NCBI GenBank assembly: GCA_029553475.1
Contig: JAKPKV010000126.1
Coordinates: 62,001-126,000 of the forward strand
Direction: 5' to 3'
Source of the DNA: Armatimonadota bacterium
Lineage (GTDB): Bacteria; Armatimonadota; Hebobacteria; CAIYQO01
DNA: 64,000 nucleotides
Of the stretch, positions 50,119 through 60,505 are shown in pieces (the first letter of the stretch is position 1; each line of letters opens with the position of its first letter). The position numbers and the translations under genes are program-made. The notes under the pieces were generated by a model. The model ran no database searches. It was not told where the DNA came from and saw only the letters and a program-made list of their open reading frames with translations.

Positions 50119-53100
50119 ATGCGCACTGCGCTCATCCTGCTCCTGTTCGGCCTGCTGGCCGCCGGTATCGCCGCGGAGAAACCTGCCGTGCTCTTCGTCG
50201 GCGATATCCACGCGAAGTATGTCGCAAAGCCGCTACGGGAGCTGGGCATCGAAGTGGATACCTGCGGGGTGGGGGAGCTGGCGGCGAAGCTGGCCACCAA
50301 GCGCTACAACGTGGTGGTGCCGCTGGCGAATTCGCCCGACGTGCGGCCACCGCTGGAAGCGTTTCTGGCGGCGGGCGGCGGGGTCTTCATGCCGATGCCG
50401 TTCGGGCACATCAGTCAGCAGCACAATTGGTTCCCCAACCCCGAATGGGCGGCCCAACACGGCGCGCGCCTGCGCTGGGAGCTGCTGACCGAGACGGACA
50501 AGGACAACGGTTTCACGGACTTCATGGCCGCGCCGCTCTCCTGGAGCACGCAGATCAGCGCGCCGGTGAGCCAGGGCGCCGCGCAGGTCCTCACCCTGGT
50601 GGGGCGGTTGGGCATGTGGCCGCCGGTCACCTATGACTTCAGCAAGGACTGGACGGTGGTGGTGCGTCTCGCCCCGTCGGTGAAGGGGGCGACGCCGGAT
50701 ATCATCCCCGAGCGCCTGCGCGCCTACGTGCCCCAGGAGGTCTCGGCGGGCTCGCCGGCGCTGCTGGCGCTGCGCCGGCTGGGCCCGGGCCGGCTGGCGC
50801 TGTCCGGCATCGGCGGAAGCTGGAGCTTCGCGCCGCCGGAGGTCTGCCCCACGGTCGAGGCGATGCTCTCCGCGGGGGCTGATGGGCGAAAGAGCGACTG
50901 GCTGCGCGTCTACGCCAATACCTTCCGCTGGCTGGCCGAACCCTCGATGAAAGCCGGCTTCGGCGGCGCCGTCACCCCGGCGCGGGTGTTGAATCCGGCG
51001 CAGCAGTGGCCGGACCACCCGCCCATCATCTGGGGCAGCGACAGGCGCGAAGGCAACCTGCTGCCGCTCAACAGCGTCATGCCGCAGTTTCGCGGCCTCA
51101 TCGGCGCGCGCACCGCGCTCTCCAGCGGCACCGGCACGGTGGCCGACTACGCGAAAGCCGCCCGCGCCGCCGGGCTGGACTACCTCATCTTCCTGGAAGA
51201 CGCGTTGAAGATGGATGCGGCGAAGTTCGCGACGTTGGTCGAAGCCTGCAACGCCAACTCGGATGCGACATTTGCCGCCATCCCCGGCCTGACGTATGAA
51301 GACGCCCAGGGCAATCACCTCTACTCGCTGGGCGACAACACCAAATTCCCGCGCCCGGAGATGGTGCTGCCCGACGGCCGCATCAAGACGACGACGGTGA
51401 GCCGCACCGAGGGGATGTTCAAGTATATTTTCGAGTACCAGAACTACCGCAACGCCTTCGGGTTCTGGAACCATAAAAAGAACTTCCTGCCCATCGCCGA
51501 TTACAAGCTGTACAACTCCTTCCCCGTCTATACCTTTGAGGACGGCAAGCCCATTGACGACGCCTTCGCCGACTATCAATACCTGATGGGGTGGGGCGGC
51601 TGCCACGCCATCTTCGCCTTCGAGATGATGACCGCGCCGGCGCAGGTGGCGACGCGCGCCCGCGACGGCTGGCAGGTGGTGGCCACGCTGGCGTCGGAGG
51701 TGGGCGACGGCACCTACGTCTTCGCGATCCCGCCCGGCCTGGAGGGCTTCCGCAAGAAATACATCGGCTCGCTGGGCTGGTGGCCGCCGTTCCAGTACAT
51801 CACCAACGGGCCGCAGATCCTCGCCTGGGACTGCCAGAATATCTGCGTCATCCCCAGCGGCGAGTGGTGGCGGCCCGACCTCTGGCAGTACCGCGCGCGG
51901 CTCAACGTCGCGTCGGAGGCGGGGTTGAAGTCGGTCACCATTTTTGACGGCGACCGCGGGGTCTTCCGCCGCTGGCTGCCGAACGGCGCGAAATCCTTCA
52001 CCCACGACCTCGTGCTCGCCCACGACCGCCAGCGCGACCTGTACCTGGTGGTCGAGGACCGGGAAGGCCGGCGCGCCATCAGCATGGAAGTGTGGAACCG
52101 CAACACCATCAACAACCAGGTGATCTGCGGCGACCGCTGCAACTTCCTCGGCGACCGCCGCCTGCGCCGCGCGGACGGCTCCGCCTTCTGGCTGCCCGTC
52201 GGCATGCGCCCGAACATGGGCCTCACCCCCAGCAAAGGCTCCATGGGCGACGCCCTCTGGGTGGAGCCGGCGACCGCCCTCACGCCCGGCGCGCCCACGC
52301 TGCCCATTGACGGCAGACCGTTGAGCTGGCCCAGCCCGCGCATCGAGCTGCTGTCCGTCGTGCCGGGGGAATACCGCGAAGTCCATTCGTATCCCTCGAC
52401 CTACCTGATGTCGCCGGAAATCGGCATCGGGCAGGGCAACTATACGCTGGCCTACGATCCCGCGGAGTACGGCGCGACGAAGACGCCGCTTGGGCACGAC
52501 TACCAGGTGACCGAGCAGACGCTGCCGGATGGTCGCGTGAATATCGTCCCGCAGGGGCAGATCGGGAAAAACGCCTGGACGAGCTGGTACCGCCTCATCC
52601 CGACGAAAGTGCTCGGCGGCTGGAGCCGCCTCATCTCCGGCAGCGTGAAAGAGGAGGTGCGCTTCGGCGGATATCAGGCGCACCTCGTCTTCAAGCAGCA
52701 CACGGCCTTTGATCCCGGCAAGGGGTTTCAGGTGATGGCGGCCGCCGGCGAATGGGAGATCTACGCGCAGGGCGTGCCGGTCGAGGTGAACGCGGCCGGA
52801 GAGGCGAGCGGCGCCTTCGGGCGCGGCGTGGTGGCGGTGCGGATGAGCCCCGGCGGCTCGGTCGCCCTCGCCGGCGAGGACGGCCGCTTGCGCTTCACCC
52901 GCACGAAGCGCGCCCTCACCCTCGCCTATCTCCCCGCGCGTGACGCGATGGCGGCCGGCGACGCCGCCGACATGACGATCTGGTGGGCGGGCTGCTCCGG
53001 CATCCTCACGAAAGCGCAGGTGCTGGGGGTGATGCGTGATTTCGGCATGCTGGTGCCCGGCACGGTCGGGTATCGGCCGAAGGTGGGCCGCGGCACATCG

Positions 53101-53550
53101 CGGGATACTTATTATTGTTGGGAGGCCGCCGCGCGCGACGGTGCGCTGGAAGCCCGCCTGCCGAAAGCCGATCTCCTGAACTTCATCCCGCTGCGAGTGT
53201 CCGACATGCAGAGCAACTGGTCCGCCTTTTTGGTGGACCGAAAACGCCCCGCGGGCAGGAACTTCCGCGCCATCCCGGTGCAGGACGGCGTCGCGTATGG
53301 CCAGGTGGACGTGACGGACGGCGACGTGGACTTGTTCGTCGGCCATCCGGTGGTCTGCGATCAGCCCGACGCGAAACTGCTCGTCTCCTGGATGTCGCCC
53401 GGCAAGTGGTTCGTGGAAGCCCACAATCCCACCGACAACCCGATGACCGTGAAACTGAACACCAATAAAGGCTGGTCGTTCTTCAGCCTGAAAGCGACCG
53501 TCACCCTCGCCCCCGGCGCCAGCAAGGTGTGGGAGGTGAAGGGGAAATAG
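50119..53550 (+). CDS. Secreted multidomain protein with ThuA/GATase-like and PHP-like regions
   Basis: A 1143-residue exported protein; signal peptide MRTALILLLFGLLAAGIAAE, with GGAGG before the ATG at 50119. Residues about 20-250 resemble a class I amidotransferase/ThuA-like fold (AVLFVGDIHAKYV, NVVVPLANSPDVRPPLEAFLAAGGGVFMP). Residues about 290-480 have a PHP-like pattern (IIWGSDRREG, GLDYLIFLEDALKMD, AAIPGLTYEDAQGNHLYSLG), though the full PHP metal ligands are not evident. The remainder is beta-rich with no clear family. It lies between the CBM-like protein and the LamG glycosidase-like genes and probably acts in the periplasm on the same glycan. A catalytic role is not shown. Confidence 0.68.
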   Translation: MRTALILLLFGLLAAGIAAEKPAVLFVGDIHAKYVAKPLRELGIEVDTCGVGELAAKLATKRYNVVVPLANSPDVRPPLEAFLAAGGGVFMPMPFGHISQQHNWFPNPEWAAQHGARLRWELLTETDKDNGFTDFMAAPLSWSTQISAPVSQGAAQVLTLVGRLGMWPPVTYDFSKDWTVVVRLAPSVKGATPDIIPERLRAYVPQEVSAGSPALLALRRLGPGRLALSGIGGSWSFAPPEVCPTVEAMLSAGADGRKSDWLRVYANTFRWLAEPSMKAGFGGAVTPARVLNPAQQWPDHPPIIWGSDRREGNLLPLNSVMPQFRGLIGARTALSSGTGTVADYAKAARAAGLDYLIFLEDALKMDAAKFATLVEACNANSDATFAAIPGLTYEDAQGNHLYSLGDNTKFPRPEMVLPDGRIKTTTVSRTEGMFKYIFEYQNYRNAFGFWNHKKNFLPIADYKLYNSFPVYTFEDGKPIDDAFADYQYLMGWGGCHAIFAFEMMTAPAQVATRARDGWQVVATLASEVGDGTYVFAIPPGLEGFRKKYIGSLGWWPPFQYITNGPQILAWDCQNICVIPSGEWWRPDLWQYRARLNVASEAGLKSVTIFDGDRGVFRRWLPNGAKSFTHDLVLAHDRQRDLYLVVEDREGRRAISMEVWNRNTINNQVICGDRCNFLGDRRLRRADGSAFWLPVGMRPNMGLTPSKGSMGDALWVEPATALTPGAPTLPIDGRPLSWPSPRIELLSVVPGEYREVHSYPSTYLMSPEIGIGQGNYTLAYDPAEYGATKTPLGHDYQVTEQTLPDGRVNIVPQGQIGKNAWTSWYRLIPTKVLGGWSRLISGSVKEEVRFGGYQAHLVFKQHTAFDPGKGFQVMAAAGEWEIYAQGVPVEVNAAGEASGAFGRGVVAVRMSPGGSVALAGEDGRLRFTRTKRALTLAYLPARDAMAAGDAADMTIWWAGCSGILTKAQVLGVMRDFGMLVPGTVGYRPKVGRGTSRDTYYCWEAAARDGALEARLPKADLLNFIPLRVSDMQSNWSAFLVDRKRPAGRNFRAIPVQDGVAYGQVDVTDGDVDLFVGHPVVCDQPDAKLLVSWMSPGKWFVEAHNPTDNPMTVKLNTNKGWSFFSLKATVTLAPGASKVWEVKGK

Positions 53551-53587
53551 GCGATACCCGCTCGGTACAGAAAAAAGGAGCACACCC

Positions 53588-56500
53588 ATGCGTACGATCC
53601 TATTCATACTGTTGATGCTCACCATCCCCGCCCTTGCCCTTGACGGCCTGGTCGGCTACTGGCCGATGGACGAAGGTGCGGGGGGCATCGTGGATGAGTG
53701 CTCCGGCGCGAGCATGGGCGGCGAGGGCCGCGTGCTGGGGCAGGTCATCTGGGAAGAGGCCGCGCGCGGCCCGGCGCTGGCCTTCGACGGCAAATCCACC
53801 ACGGTGAAAATCCCCGGCAGCCCGGATTGGGATTTCGGCGAGGGCACGCTCACCATCAGCCTCTGGGTGAAGCTGAATCCCGGCAACGGCGGCATGATTT
53901 TGGATCACTACTTCAGCGGCACTCCCGGCGTGTGGGGCATCGTCAACGAAGGCGGGCCGACCTTCGCCCTCTATGATGACGCGCGCAAACCGCACAAGCT
54001 CCGCTTCCCCGGCTTCCGCGCCGGCCAGTGGCACCAGCTGACCGTGGTCTGGAAGCGCGCGAAGGACGGCTGGCTGAAAGGCTACCTCGACGGCAAGCCG
54101 GTCAGCGAGCTTCCCACGGTCGCCTGCACCGCGAAATATCCCTTCGACCTCTACGTCGGCAGTCGCCAGGGTACGGATCAGTTCTTCGCCGGCCATCTGC
54201 GCGATCTCGCCATCGTCAACCGCGCCCTCACCGGCGAGGAAATCGGCGCGCTCTACCTCGACGGCATGGGCGTGGACACCCCCGTCGTCATCTCCTCGCT
54301 GAAGACGGATAAGCTGCTCTACGGCCCGACGGAAGCGGGCACGGCCACCGTGCGCGTGAAGAATTTGACCGACAAGCCGCAGACCGTGCAACTGACACTC
54401 GTGCTCACCTCCGGGCTGAACACGGCGCGCGACCTCGTCCGCCAGGCGCTGGACCTGCCGGCGAAGGCGACGAAGCGCGTCACGGTGCCGCTGGCCTTTG
54501 CCGGCGAAGACTATGGCTGTGACGTACAAGCGTTTGTCATGCAGGGGGAGAACGTGCTGGCGGCGAAACGCGAGTATTTCTCCGTCTCCGACAGCTTCAT
54601 CAAGGTCGGCATCGGCTCCGACTGGGGGGGCGGGCTGCACACCGCCAACGGGCAGTACACCGTCATCCCCGAGATGGCGCGAAAAATCTATTCCAACTAC
54701 TTCGAGCTGTTCTTCTGGTCGCCGTGCGACTGGGCGCTGCACGTGGCGCCGCAGAAACGCTGGTGGAGCGGCCAGGCGAGTTACCCGGAGGACGAGGACA
54801 ATCTCACCGACCTCATTAAGAAGAGCCACGCCGAAGGCATCAGGGTGATGATGTATGCCTCCGGCAACCCCGCCGGTCCCTTCGGCTGGGAGGCGGCGCG
54901 CAAACGCCCGGAATGGTTCGGCGGCGGGGGCTTCGGCCGCCGGGGCAACTACAACGTGGAAGCGCTGGAGCAGTGGAATGACGCTGAGTGGCGTAAAGGC
55001 GTGAAGGGCAATCCCGGCTGGTTCACTGCGCCGGTGGACCTGCGTCACGAGGGCGCCCTCCACTACGGCATTGACCGCATCATTGACAGCGCGAAAACAT
55101 ACCGGTGGGACGGCGTGCGCTTTGACGGCCACTACACCATCGTCGGCAGCGATGCCCTCTCCACGCGCAACATGCGCCGGCTGAAGGAGCGGGTGGGGGC
55201 GGCGCTGCCCGACTTCAAGTTCGGCTACAACTACGGCCGCGCGCCGGAGTGGCTGGGCGGCGTCAGCCACGAGATGCGCGAGGCGATGGCCGGCGGCGGC
55301 CTCTACCTGCAGGAAGGCATCCGCAATTGGCGCTATACCAGTGACCAGTACCAGAGCTGGCGGCATTACGCGACCAACGAGCTGCGCATCGCCAAGCTCA
55401 TCCAGGGCCTGGGCGGCTTTTACCACTGCATGTGGGAAGGCGGCCGCCTGCCCGCGCCGCAGGCGTACTATAAATTCGTCTACGGCCTCATCGCCGGCGG
55501 CCATCCGGCGGACGCGAATTCCTACGCCAACCTCCCCGGCTCCCCGAGCTGGGGCGCCTTCATGACCCGCTGGTCGGGCCTCCTCTGGCACCCCGGCATC
55601 ACCGCCGCGCCGCACGAAGCGGAGGCGTTCACCGTGCAGGGCGACGGCCTGTGGTGGAAGGAGCTGCTGCAGGAGCGCGTGATCTCTCCCACGCGGAAAT
55701 ACGTCATCCTCCACCTGGTCCATCCCTCGCCGGCGGACGAGATCGCGAAGACCGCTTTCCCGGAGCCGCGGGCGCAGTGCGTCGTTAGCTACGCGCCGAA
55801 AGGTCAGCAGGTGGTGAGCGCCCGCCTCATCCGCCCGGACGCGCTGCCCTTCGATACGCCGCTGAAGGCCGACGGCGCGGTGACGCTGCCCTGGCCGCGG
55901 CAGTGGATGATCGTCGTCTACGAGGTGGAAGGCGCCTTCACCATGCCGAAGACCCCGCCGGCTTTCACCGAGCCGCCCGACCCGGCGAAACTCGTCTGGT
56001 CGCCGGACGACGTGGTGACGCACCGTGCCGACCCGAACCAGGAGGCGACCGAGTCCGCCGCCGGCCCGAACGACATCGTCGTCTCGCTGGCCACCGGCGG
56101 GGTGAATATCGGCCGCGTCACCACCATTGACCCCGGCTCCCCGCAGGGGTCGGTGCAGTGGCGCGCGACGGATAAAGCCGCCGAGAACATCGGCAAGTGG
56201 TGGACCGGCCCCTACGCGCCCGGACGCTATCGCGCCACGATCCGCGTGAAGTGGACCGACCCCAGCGCCGATCCGGCGCCGCAGATGCTCACCATGCGCG
56301 TGCTGCCGGAAAAGGACCAGGACCCCGTCTTGCTGCCTACCGTCACGTTCGTCACCCCCGGCTATCCGAACGCGCCGGCGGGGGCGGTGACCTTCGGCGA
56401 GCGCGGCGCCTATCGCGATTACGTCATCGGCGAGTTCGACACGAAGAAGCCGGAATATTTCACCTTCGCCGGCCAGGCGAGCACGCCGACGGCCGGCGAG

Positions 56501-57205
56501 CACACCCTCTACGCCGAGCGCATCGTCGTCACCCTCCTCGAACGCTACACCGACACGCAACTGGAAGCGTGGAACGCGAATACGAAGCCGGAAGGTCTGC
56601 GCGCCCCGCGGGGGCGGGCGCCGGAATCGGTGCTCGTGGTGCGCGGGCTCTTCACCGGCCTCTATGGCCTGGATGCCCTCCCCGGCGCGACACCGGCCTA
56701 CGCGCTGCCGGCGAAGTACGAGGAGTTATACGCGTATGACGCGGTGGTGCTCAGCAATCTCGACTTCACCACCTCCAGCTACGCCGCGCGGCGCATGTTG
56801 AACGATTATGTCGAGGACGGCGGCCGGCTGGTGCTCCTCGGCGGCAACCGCGCCCTCGGCGAGGGCGGCCTCACAGGCACCTATCTGGAGGCGCTGTCCC
56901 CCTTCGCGCTGCGCGGCGCCGGCGAAGTGGTGCGCTGCGCGCCGCCGCTCCTCCTCGGCGGGAAGGCCAATGTCGCCTATCCGGACAAGCCAGCCATTTT
57001 CTGGCGCCATGATGTGACGCTGAAACCCGGCGCCTTCGCCGTGGCGTACGCCGGCCCGCACCCCATCGCCGCCCGCGTCGCCCGCGGCAACGGCCTGGCT
57101 GTCGCCTTCGCCGGCACCGTTCTCGGCGAGGGGGGCGCCAATGGGAAACCGTTTTGGGAGACAGGAAGCTGGGCGGCGCTGGCGAAACGATTGATACTGG
57201 AGTGA
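53588..57205 (+). CDS. Secreted LamG / glycosidase-like TIM-barrel protein
   Basis: A 1205-residue exported protein (signal MRTILFILLMLTIPALALDG; AAGGAG upstream). Domains in order: LamG (about 20-235: GLVGYWPMDEGAGG, LTISLWVKLNPGNGGMI, WHQLTVVWKRAKDGWLKGYL), an Ig-like spacer (to about 335), a TIM-barrel glycosidase-like domain (about 335-780) with WDGVRFDGHY near 507-516, which gives a candidate catalytic Asp, an Ig/CBM-like region, and a C-terminal Rossmann-like domain (ESVLVVRGLFTGLYGLDAL, YDAVVLSNLD, VEDGGRLVLLGG). The next two enzymes of this type, at 57341 and 62017, are related in the barrel. Probably hydrolyses a sugar polymer; the GH family is not assigned. Confidence 0.78.
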   Translation: MRTILFILLMLTIPALALDGLVGYWPMDEGAGGIVDECSGASMGGEGRVLGQVIWEEAARGPALAFDGKSTTVKIPGSPDWDFGEGTLTISLWVKLNPGNGGMILDHYFSGTPGVWGIVNEGGPTFALYDDARKPHKLRFPGFRAGQWHQLTVVWKRAKDGWLKGYLDGKPVSELPTVACTAKYPFDLYVGSRQGTDQFFAGHLRDLAIVNRALTGEEIGALYLDGMGVDTPVVISSLKTDKLLYGPTEAGTATVRVKNLTDKPQTVQLTLVLTSGLNTARDLVRQALDLPAKATKRVTVPLAFAGEDYGCDVQAFVMQGENVLAAKREYFSVSDSFIKVGIGSDWGGGLHTANGQYTVIPEMARKIYSNYFELFFWSPCDWALHVAPQKRWWSGQASYPEDEDNLTDLIKKSHAEGIRVMMYASGNPAGPFGWEAARKRPEWFGGGGFGRRGNYNVEALEQWNDAEWRKGVKGNPGWFTAPVDLRHEGALHYGIDRIIDSAKTYRWDGVRFDGHYTIVGSDALSTRNMRRLKERVGAALPDFKFGYNYGRAPEWLGGVSHEMREAMAGGGLYLQEGIRNWRYTSDQYQSWRHYATNELRIAKLIQGLGGFYHCMWEGGRLPAPQAYYKFVYGLIAGGHPADANSYANLPGSPSWGAFMTRWSGLLWHPGITAAPHEAEAFTVQGDGLWWKELLQERVISPTRKYVILHLVHPSPADEIAKTAFPEPRAQCVVSYAPKGQQVVSARLIRPDALPFDTPLKADGAVTLPWPRQWMIVVYEVEGAFTMPKTPPAFTEPPDPAKLVWSPDDVVTHRADPNQEATESAAGPNDIVVSLATGGVNIGRVTTIDPGSPQGSVQWRATDKAAENIGKWWTGPYAPGRYRATIRVKWTDPSADPAPQMLTMRVLPEKDQDPVLLPTVTFVTPGYPNAPAGAVTFGERGAYRDYVIGEFDTKKPEYFTFAGQASTPTAGEHTLYAERIVVTLLERYTDTQLEAWNANTKPEGLRAPRGRAPESVLVVRGLFTGLYGLDALPGATPAYALPAKYEELYAYDAVVLSNLDFTTSSYAARRMLNDYVEDGGRLVLLGGNRALGEGGLTGTYLEALSPFALRGAGEVVRCAPPLLLGGKANVAYPDKPAIFWRHDVTLKPGAFAVAYAGPHPIAARVARGNGLAVAFAGTVLGEGGANGKPFWETGSWAALAKRLILE

Positions 57206-57340
57206 CCGCGTCAAGTATAGGGGGCGGATGACGCCGGGCCGATGTCCGCGCCGCGATGACAGGCGGACGGGCGGCGGGATACCGCGGGCCGCCCTGGTCC
57301 CCATGCCGCGGCGCGCCATCGGCAGTACAAGGAGCCAATC

Positions 57341-60300
57341 ATGCGCATCACCATCCCGTGTCTCCTGCTGTGTCTGGGCGCCGTCCTGCACGCCGCCGGG
57401 CCCTGGAAGCAGGTCTTCACCCCGGCGGACCTGCGGGGCGCGCTCTCCGGCGGCGGCACGGTCGAAGAGGGGACGTATCGGGACGAACCGGTGCTGCTCG
57501 CGACGCTCGACGGCCAGCGGGGGCAGAGCGCCTTCGGCGAGGCGACGCTCTTCACCGTCATCCCCGGCAAGTATCGCGTCACCGTGCGCTTGAGCCTCGA
57601 CAGGCCGGAGCGCTGGACGGCGCAGCGCTTGCAGTGCAGCGTGGTGCAGGACGGCCTGCCCGGCGCGCAGCGCGAGCGCGCCGTCATCGCCATATCGCCG
57701 GCGCGCTTCCCGGCCGATGGCTCCCCGGTGACGCTGGCCGCCGCCTTCACCGTCCCCGAGGGGAATCTGGAGGGCGGCGGGAAGCAGGTGCGCTGCTTCG
57801 TGAGTTGGGCCGACCGCGGCACGCTGACCGTTCTCCGCCACCACGGCGTCACCGTCGAGCGCCTCACCGACAGCCTGGTCATCGAGGAGACGCGCAACGA
57901 CAAGCTGCTGTATGCGCCCGGCGAGCGCGGCGTGGCCCGCGCGACGATCCGCAACCTGGCGAAGGAAGCGGTCGCCGGCACCGTTCGGTTCACGCTGGAG
58001 CGCGAGCTCGCCGACCGCATCCCCCTGCCGCCGGTGGAGGTGACCGTGGAGGCCGGCGAATCGCGCGCCGTGGAGGTGCCCTTCACCGCGCCGGAGGAGG
58101 AATACGGCTACCGCCTGGGCGCCGTCGTGCGCGCGGCGGGCGGCGAAGATGCCGGCGAGGATTTTTTTAACGTCGCCGACAACCTCTGGAAGGTCTGCAT
58201 CGGCGGGCAGGACATGCTGTCGCAGAGCGCGCTGGTGAGCAAAGAGCGCATCACCGCCGACATCGAGCGCGCGCGCATGCAGTACTGCAACTGGCTGGAA
58301 AAGTTCTTCTGGGCGCCCGACGACTGGGGCGACATGACCCCCGAGCCGGGCGCCACCTGGCTGAGCGGGCAGACGGGCCGTTACGAGAATTTCGACAATT
58401 TGCGGCATTGCATTGCCGAGATGCGGAAGCGCGGCATGAAGGCCATCACCTACGGCAAGGCGATGGCCTACGGCACCGTCGCCTTCGAGCTGAACCGCCG
58501 CCGCCCCGACTGGTTCACGCTGGACGCGGTGGGCCGCCCCATCGGCATGTGGAACGACGTGAGCGCCCTCGACCGCTGGCGCGATTACGATGTCCTGGCC
58601 GACCTGCGCGACAAGACCTACCACAAAGGCTACGCCGTGCCGCGCATCTATCCGGACCACCGCCGGGATGACGTGCTGGAGTACGCCATCAACGAAGTCA
58701 TCGGCTCGGCGCAGCTGCTGGGCTGGGACGGCGTGCGTTTTGACTCCAGCGGCTTCCGCGCCTATTACATTGACGGCACCAAAGATGGCCGCGACGAGGT
58801 GAATACCTATGCCATGAAGCGGCTGAAGGAGCGGCTGTGGGGGTGGAATCCCGATTTCCTCATCGGCCACAATACCCGCGTGCCCGCCTACCTGACGAAG
58901 GACGGGCGCGCGTATCCCCTGTCGCCGACCGATCCCGCCGGGCACGAGTACCGCGAGACGCTGGCCGGCGGCGTCATCTACATGAACGAATCCATCCGCG
59001 AGCAGCCGATGAAAAACGGCTCGGTGGCCTATACCAGTTGGCAGCGCTATGCCGCCGACGAGGCGCGGGCGGTGCGCACCGCCCGCGGCTTCGGCGGGCA
59101 TATTTTCTACTCCTACGGCGTGGGGCCGTTCAGCGCCGGCAAGCTGGGCCGCGCGCACGACGTGTACAAATTCGTCATCGGCACCATGATCGGCGCGCAT
59201 GAATACGCCGGCGCGCACCTGGCGGTGGACGGCTCCGAGCACTGGGGGAAATTCCTCACCCGCTGGTCCGGCTTCCTCTGGGATACCCGCCTGCGGCCGC
59301 TCGGCGCGGGCGAGCAGGCGCTGGCGGTGGAAGCGAAAACGCCGCTCTGGTGGCGGGACTTCGCCAATTCGCGCGTGGTCAGCCCCACGCGGCGCTTCGT
59401 CATCGTTCACCTGCTCAATCCGCCGCCGACGGATGAGATCGAAAAGACCGGCGACGCGCTGCCCCCGCCGGTGACCGATGCCCGCGTGCGCTTCATCGTG
59501 CCGCGCGGCCAGACGCTGGCGCGGGCGTATGTCATCGCCCCCGGCTACCCCGACCGCGCCGAGGAGCTGCCCATCACGCGCGGGCGGGGGGGCGCGAGCG
59601 TCGCCGTGCCCGCCTTCCCGGTGTGGGCTATGGTGGTGTGGGAGCTCACCGGCAACTACACCGTGCCCGCGGCGCCGCCGAAATTCAGCGAGCCGATGAC
59701 CGCCGACGAAGAGCGAGAGCGCCAGGCGTGGATCGCCAAAACCGTGCGCATCACTGTCGCCGATGACCTGCTGAATCCGACGCCGCACGCCCCCGACGCC
59801 GCGCCGCGCGACTGGGGCACCCCGACGGTCCAGGCGCCGGCGGACCTGCGCCCGGGCGGCGAGCCGGGGATGGATATCCTGGTGATACGCGGGCTGCACC
59901 ATGAAGCCTATCGCATCCCCGCGGCGCTGCCCGCGACGGCGCGCGTCACCGCCTGCACGGCGGCGCAGGTGCCCAAAACCCACGCCGATCTCTACCAATA
60001 CGACATTATCGTGCTGGCGGGCATCGGCGCGGAGGCGTGGGACGTGAACGGCCTGGGGGCGCTGGCCGACTTCGTCCGCGCCGGCGGCCGCCTGGTGGTG
60101 CTGGGCGGGCAGGCGACGCTGGGCCAGGGGTTTTTCAGAGGCTCGCCGCTGGAGGCGGTGCTGCCCGTCGCGGTGCGCCCCGCCCGTGATATTTATCAGG
60201 CGCCGCACCCGCTGGCGCTCGGTGAAAAGCCGAATCACCCCTTCCCCGATACACCCGTGCTGAAATATTTCCACGCCGTGCACCCCCGTCCCGAAGCGCG

Positions 60301-60475
60301 GGCCACCCTCTGGGGCGGCGATCTGCCGCTGGTGCATGACTGGACAGTCGGCGCCGGCCGCGCTCGCGTCTTCGTCGGCACCCCGCTTGGGGAAGGCAAA
60401 CCCGGCGAATCCGCGTTCTACCTGGAGTGGCCGGGCTGGCCGGCGCTGCTTGGCAAGATCATCCTGGGCGACTAG
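57341..60475 (+). CDS. Secreted glycosidase-like TIM-barrel protein (paralogue of 53588 gene)
   Basis: A 1044-residue exported protein (signal MRITIPCLLLCLGAVLHAAG; AAGGAG upstream). It lacks the LamG domain of its neighbour. An N-terminal beta-sandwich (about 20-180) and an Ig-like domain (DKLLYAPGERGVARATIRN) precede a TIM barrel (about 270-720) with GWDGVRFDSSGFRAYY near 462-477. Next come MNESIREQPMKNGSVAYTSW and FLTRWSGFLWDTRL, and a C-terminal Rossmann-like domain (MDILVIRGLHHEAYRIP, YDIIVLAGIGAEAWD, VRAGGRLVVLGG). The same order of spacer, barrel and C-terminal domain as in the gene before shows duplication and divergence. It is followed 30 bases later by a sulfatase gene. Confidence 0.78.
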   Translation: MRITIPCLLLCLGAVLHAAGPWKQVFTPADLRGALSGGGTVEEGTYRDEPVLLATLDGQRGQSAFGEATLFTVIPGKYRVTVRLSLDRPERWTAQRLQCSVVQDGLPGAQRERAVIAISPARFPADGSPVTLAAAFTVPEGNLEGGGKQVRCFVSWADRGTLTVLRHHGVTVERLTDSLVIEETRNDKLLYAPGERGVARATIRNLAKEAVAGTVRFTLERELADRIPLPPVEVTVEAGESRAVEVPFTAPEEEYGYRLGAVVRAAGGEDAGEDFFNVADNLWKVCIGGQDMLSQSALVSKERITADIERARMQYCNWLEKFFWAPDDWGDMTPEPGATWLSGQTGRYENFDNLRHCIAEMRKRGMKAITYGKAMAYGTVAFELNRRRPDWFTLDAVGRPIGMWNDVSALDRWRDYDVLADLRDKTYHKGYAVPRIYPDHRRDDVLEYAINEVIGSAQLLGWDGVRFDSSGFRAYYIDGTKDGRDEVNTYAMKRLKERLWGWNPDFLIGHNTRVPAYLTKDGRAYPLSPTDPAGHEYRETLAGGVIYMNESIREQPMKNGSVAYTSWQRYAADEARAVRTARGFGGHIFYSYGVGPFSAGKLGRAHDVYKFVIGTMIGAHEYAGAHLAVDGSEHWGKFLTRWSGFLWDTRLRPLGAGEQALAVEAKTPLWWRDFANSRVVSPTRRFVIVHLLNPPPTDEIEKTGDALPPPVTDARVRFIVPRGQTLARAYVIAPGYPDRAEELPITRGRGGASVAVPAFPVWAMVVWELTGNYTVPAAPPKFSEPMTADEERERQAWIAKTVRITVADDLLNPTPHAPDAAPRDWGTPTVQAPADLRPGGEPGMDILVIRGLHHEAYRIPAALPATARVTACTAAQVPKTHADLYQYDIIVLAGIGAEAWDVNGLGALADFVRAGGRLVVLGGQATLGQGFFRGSPLEAVLPVAVRPARDIYQAPHPLALGEKPNHPFPDTPVLKYFHAVHPRPEARATLWGGDLPLVHDWTVGAGRARVFVGTPLGEGKPGESAFYLEWPGWPALLGKIILGD

Positions 60476-60505
60476 CATTGGCGCGGCCCACCAAGGAGCA
60501 TGCCC

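Noticed and set aside
50233-53625. 1130-codon minus-strand open frame
   Set aside because: Antisense shadow of the secreted protein at 50119; no recognisable domain and typical reverse-frame composition.
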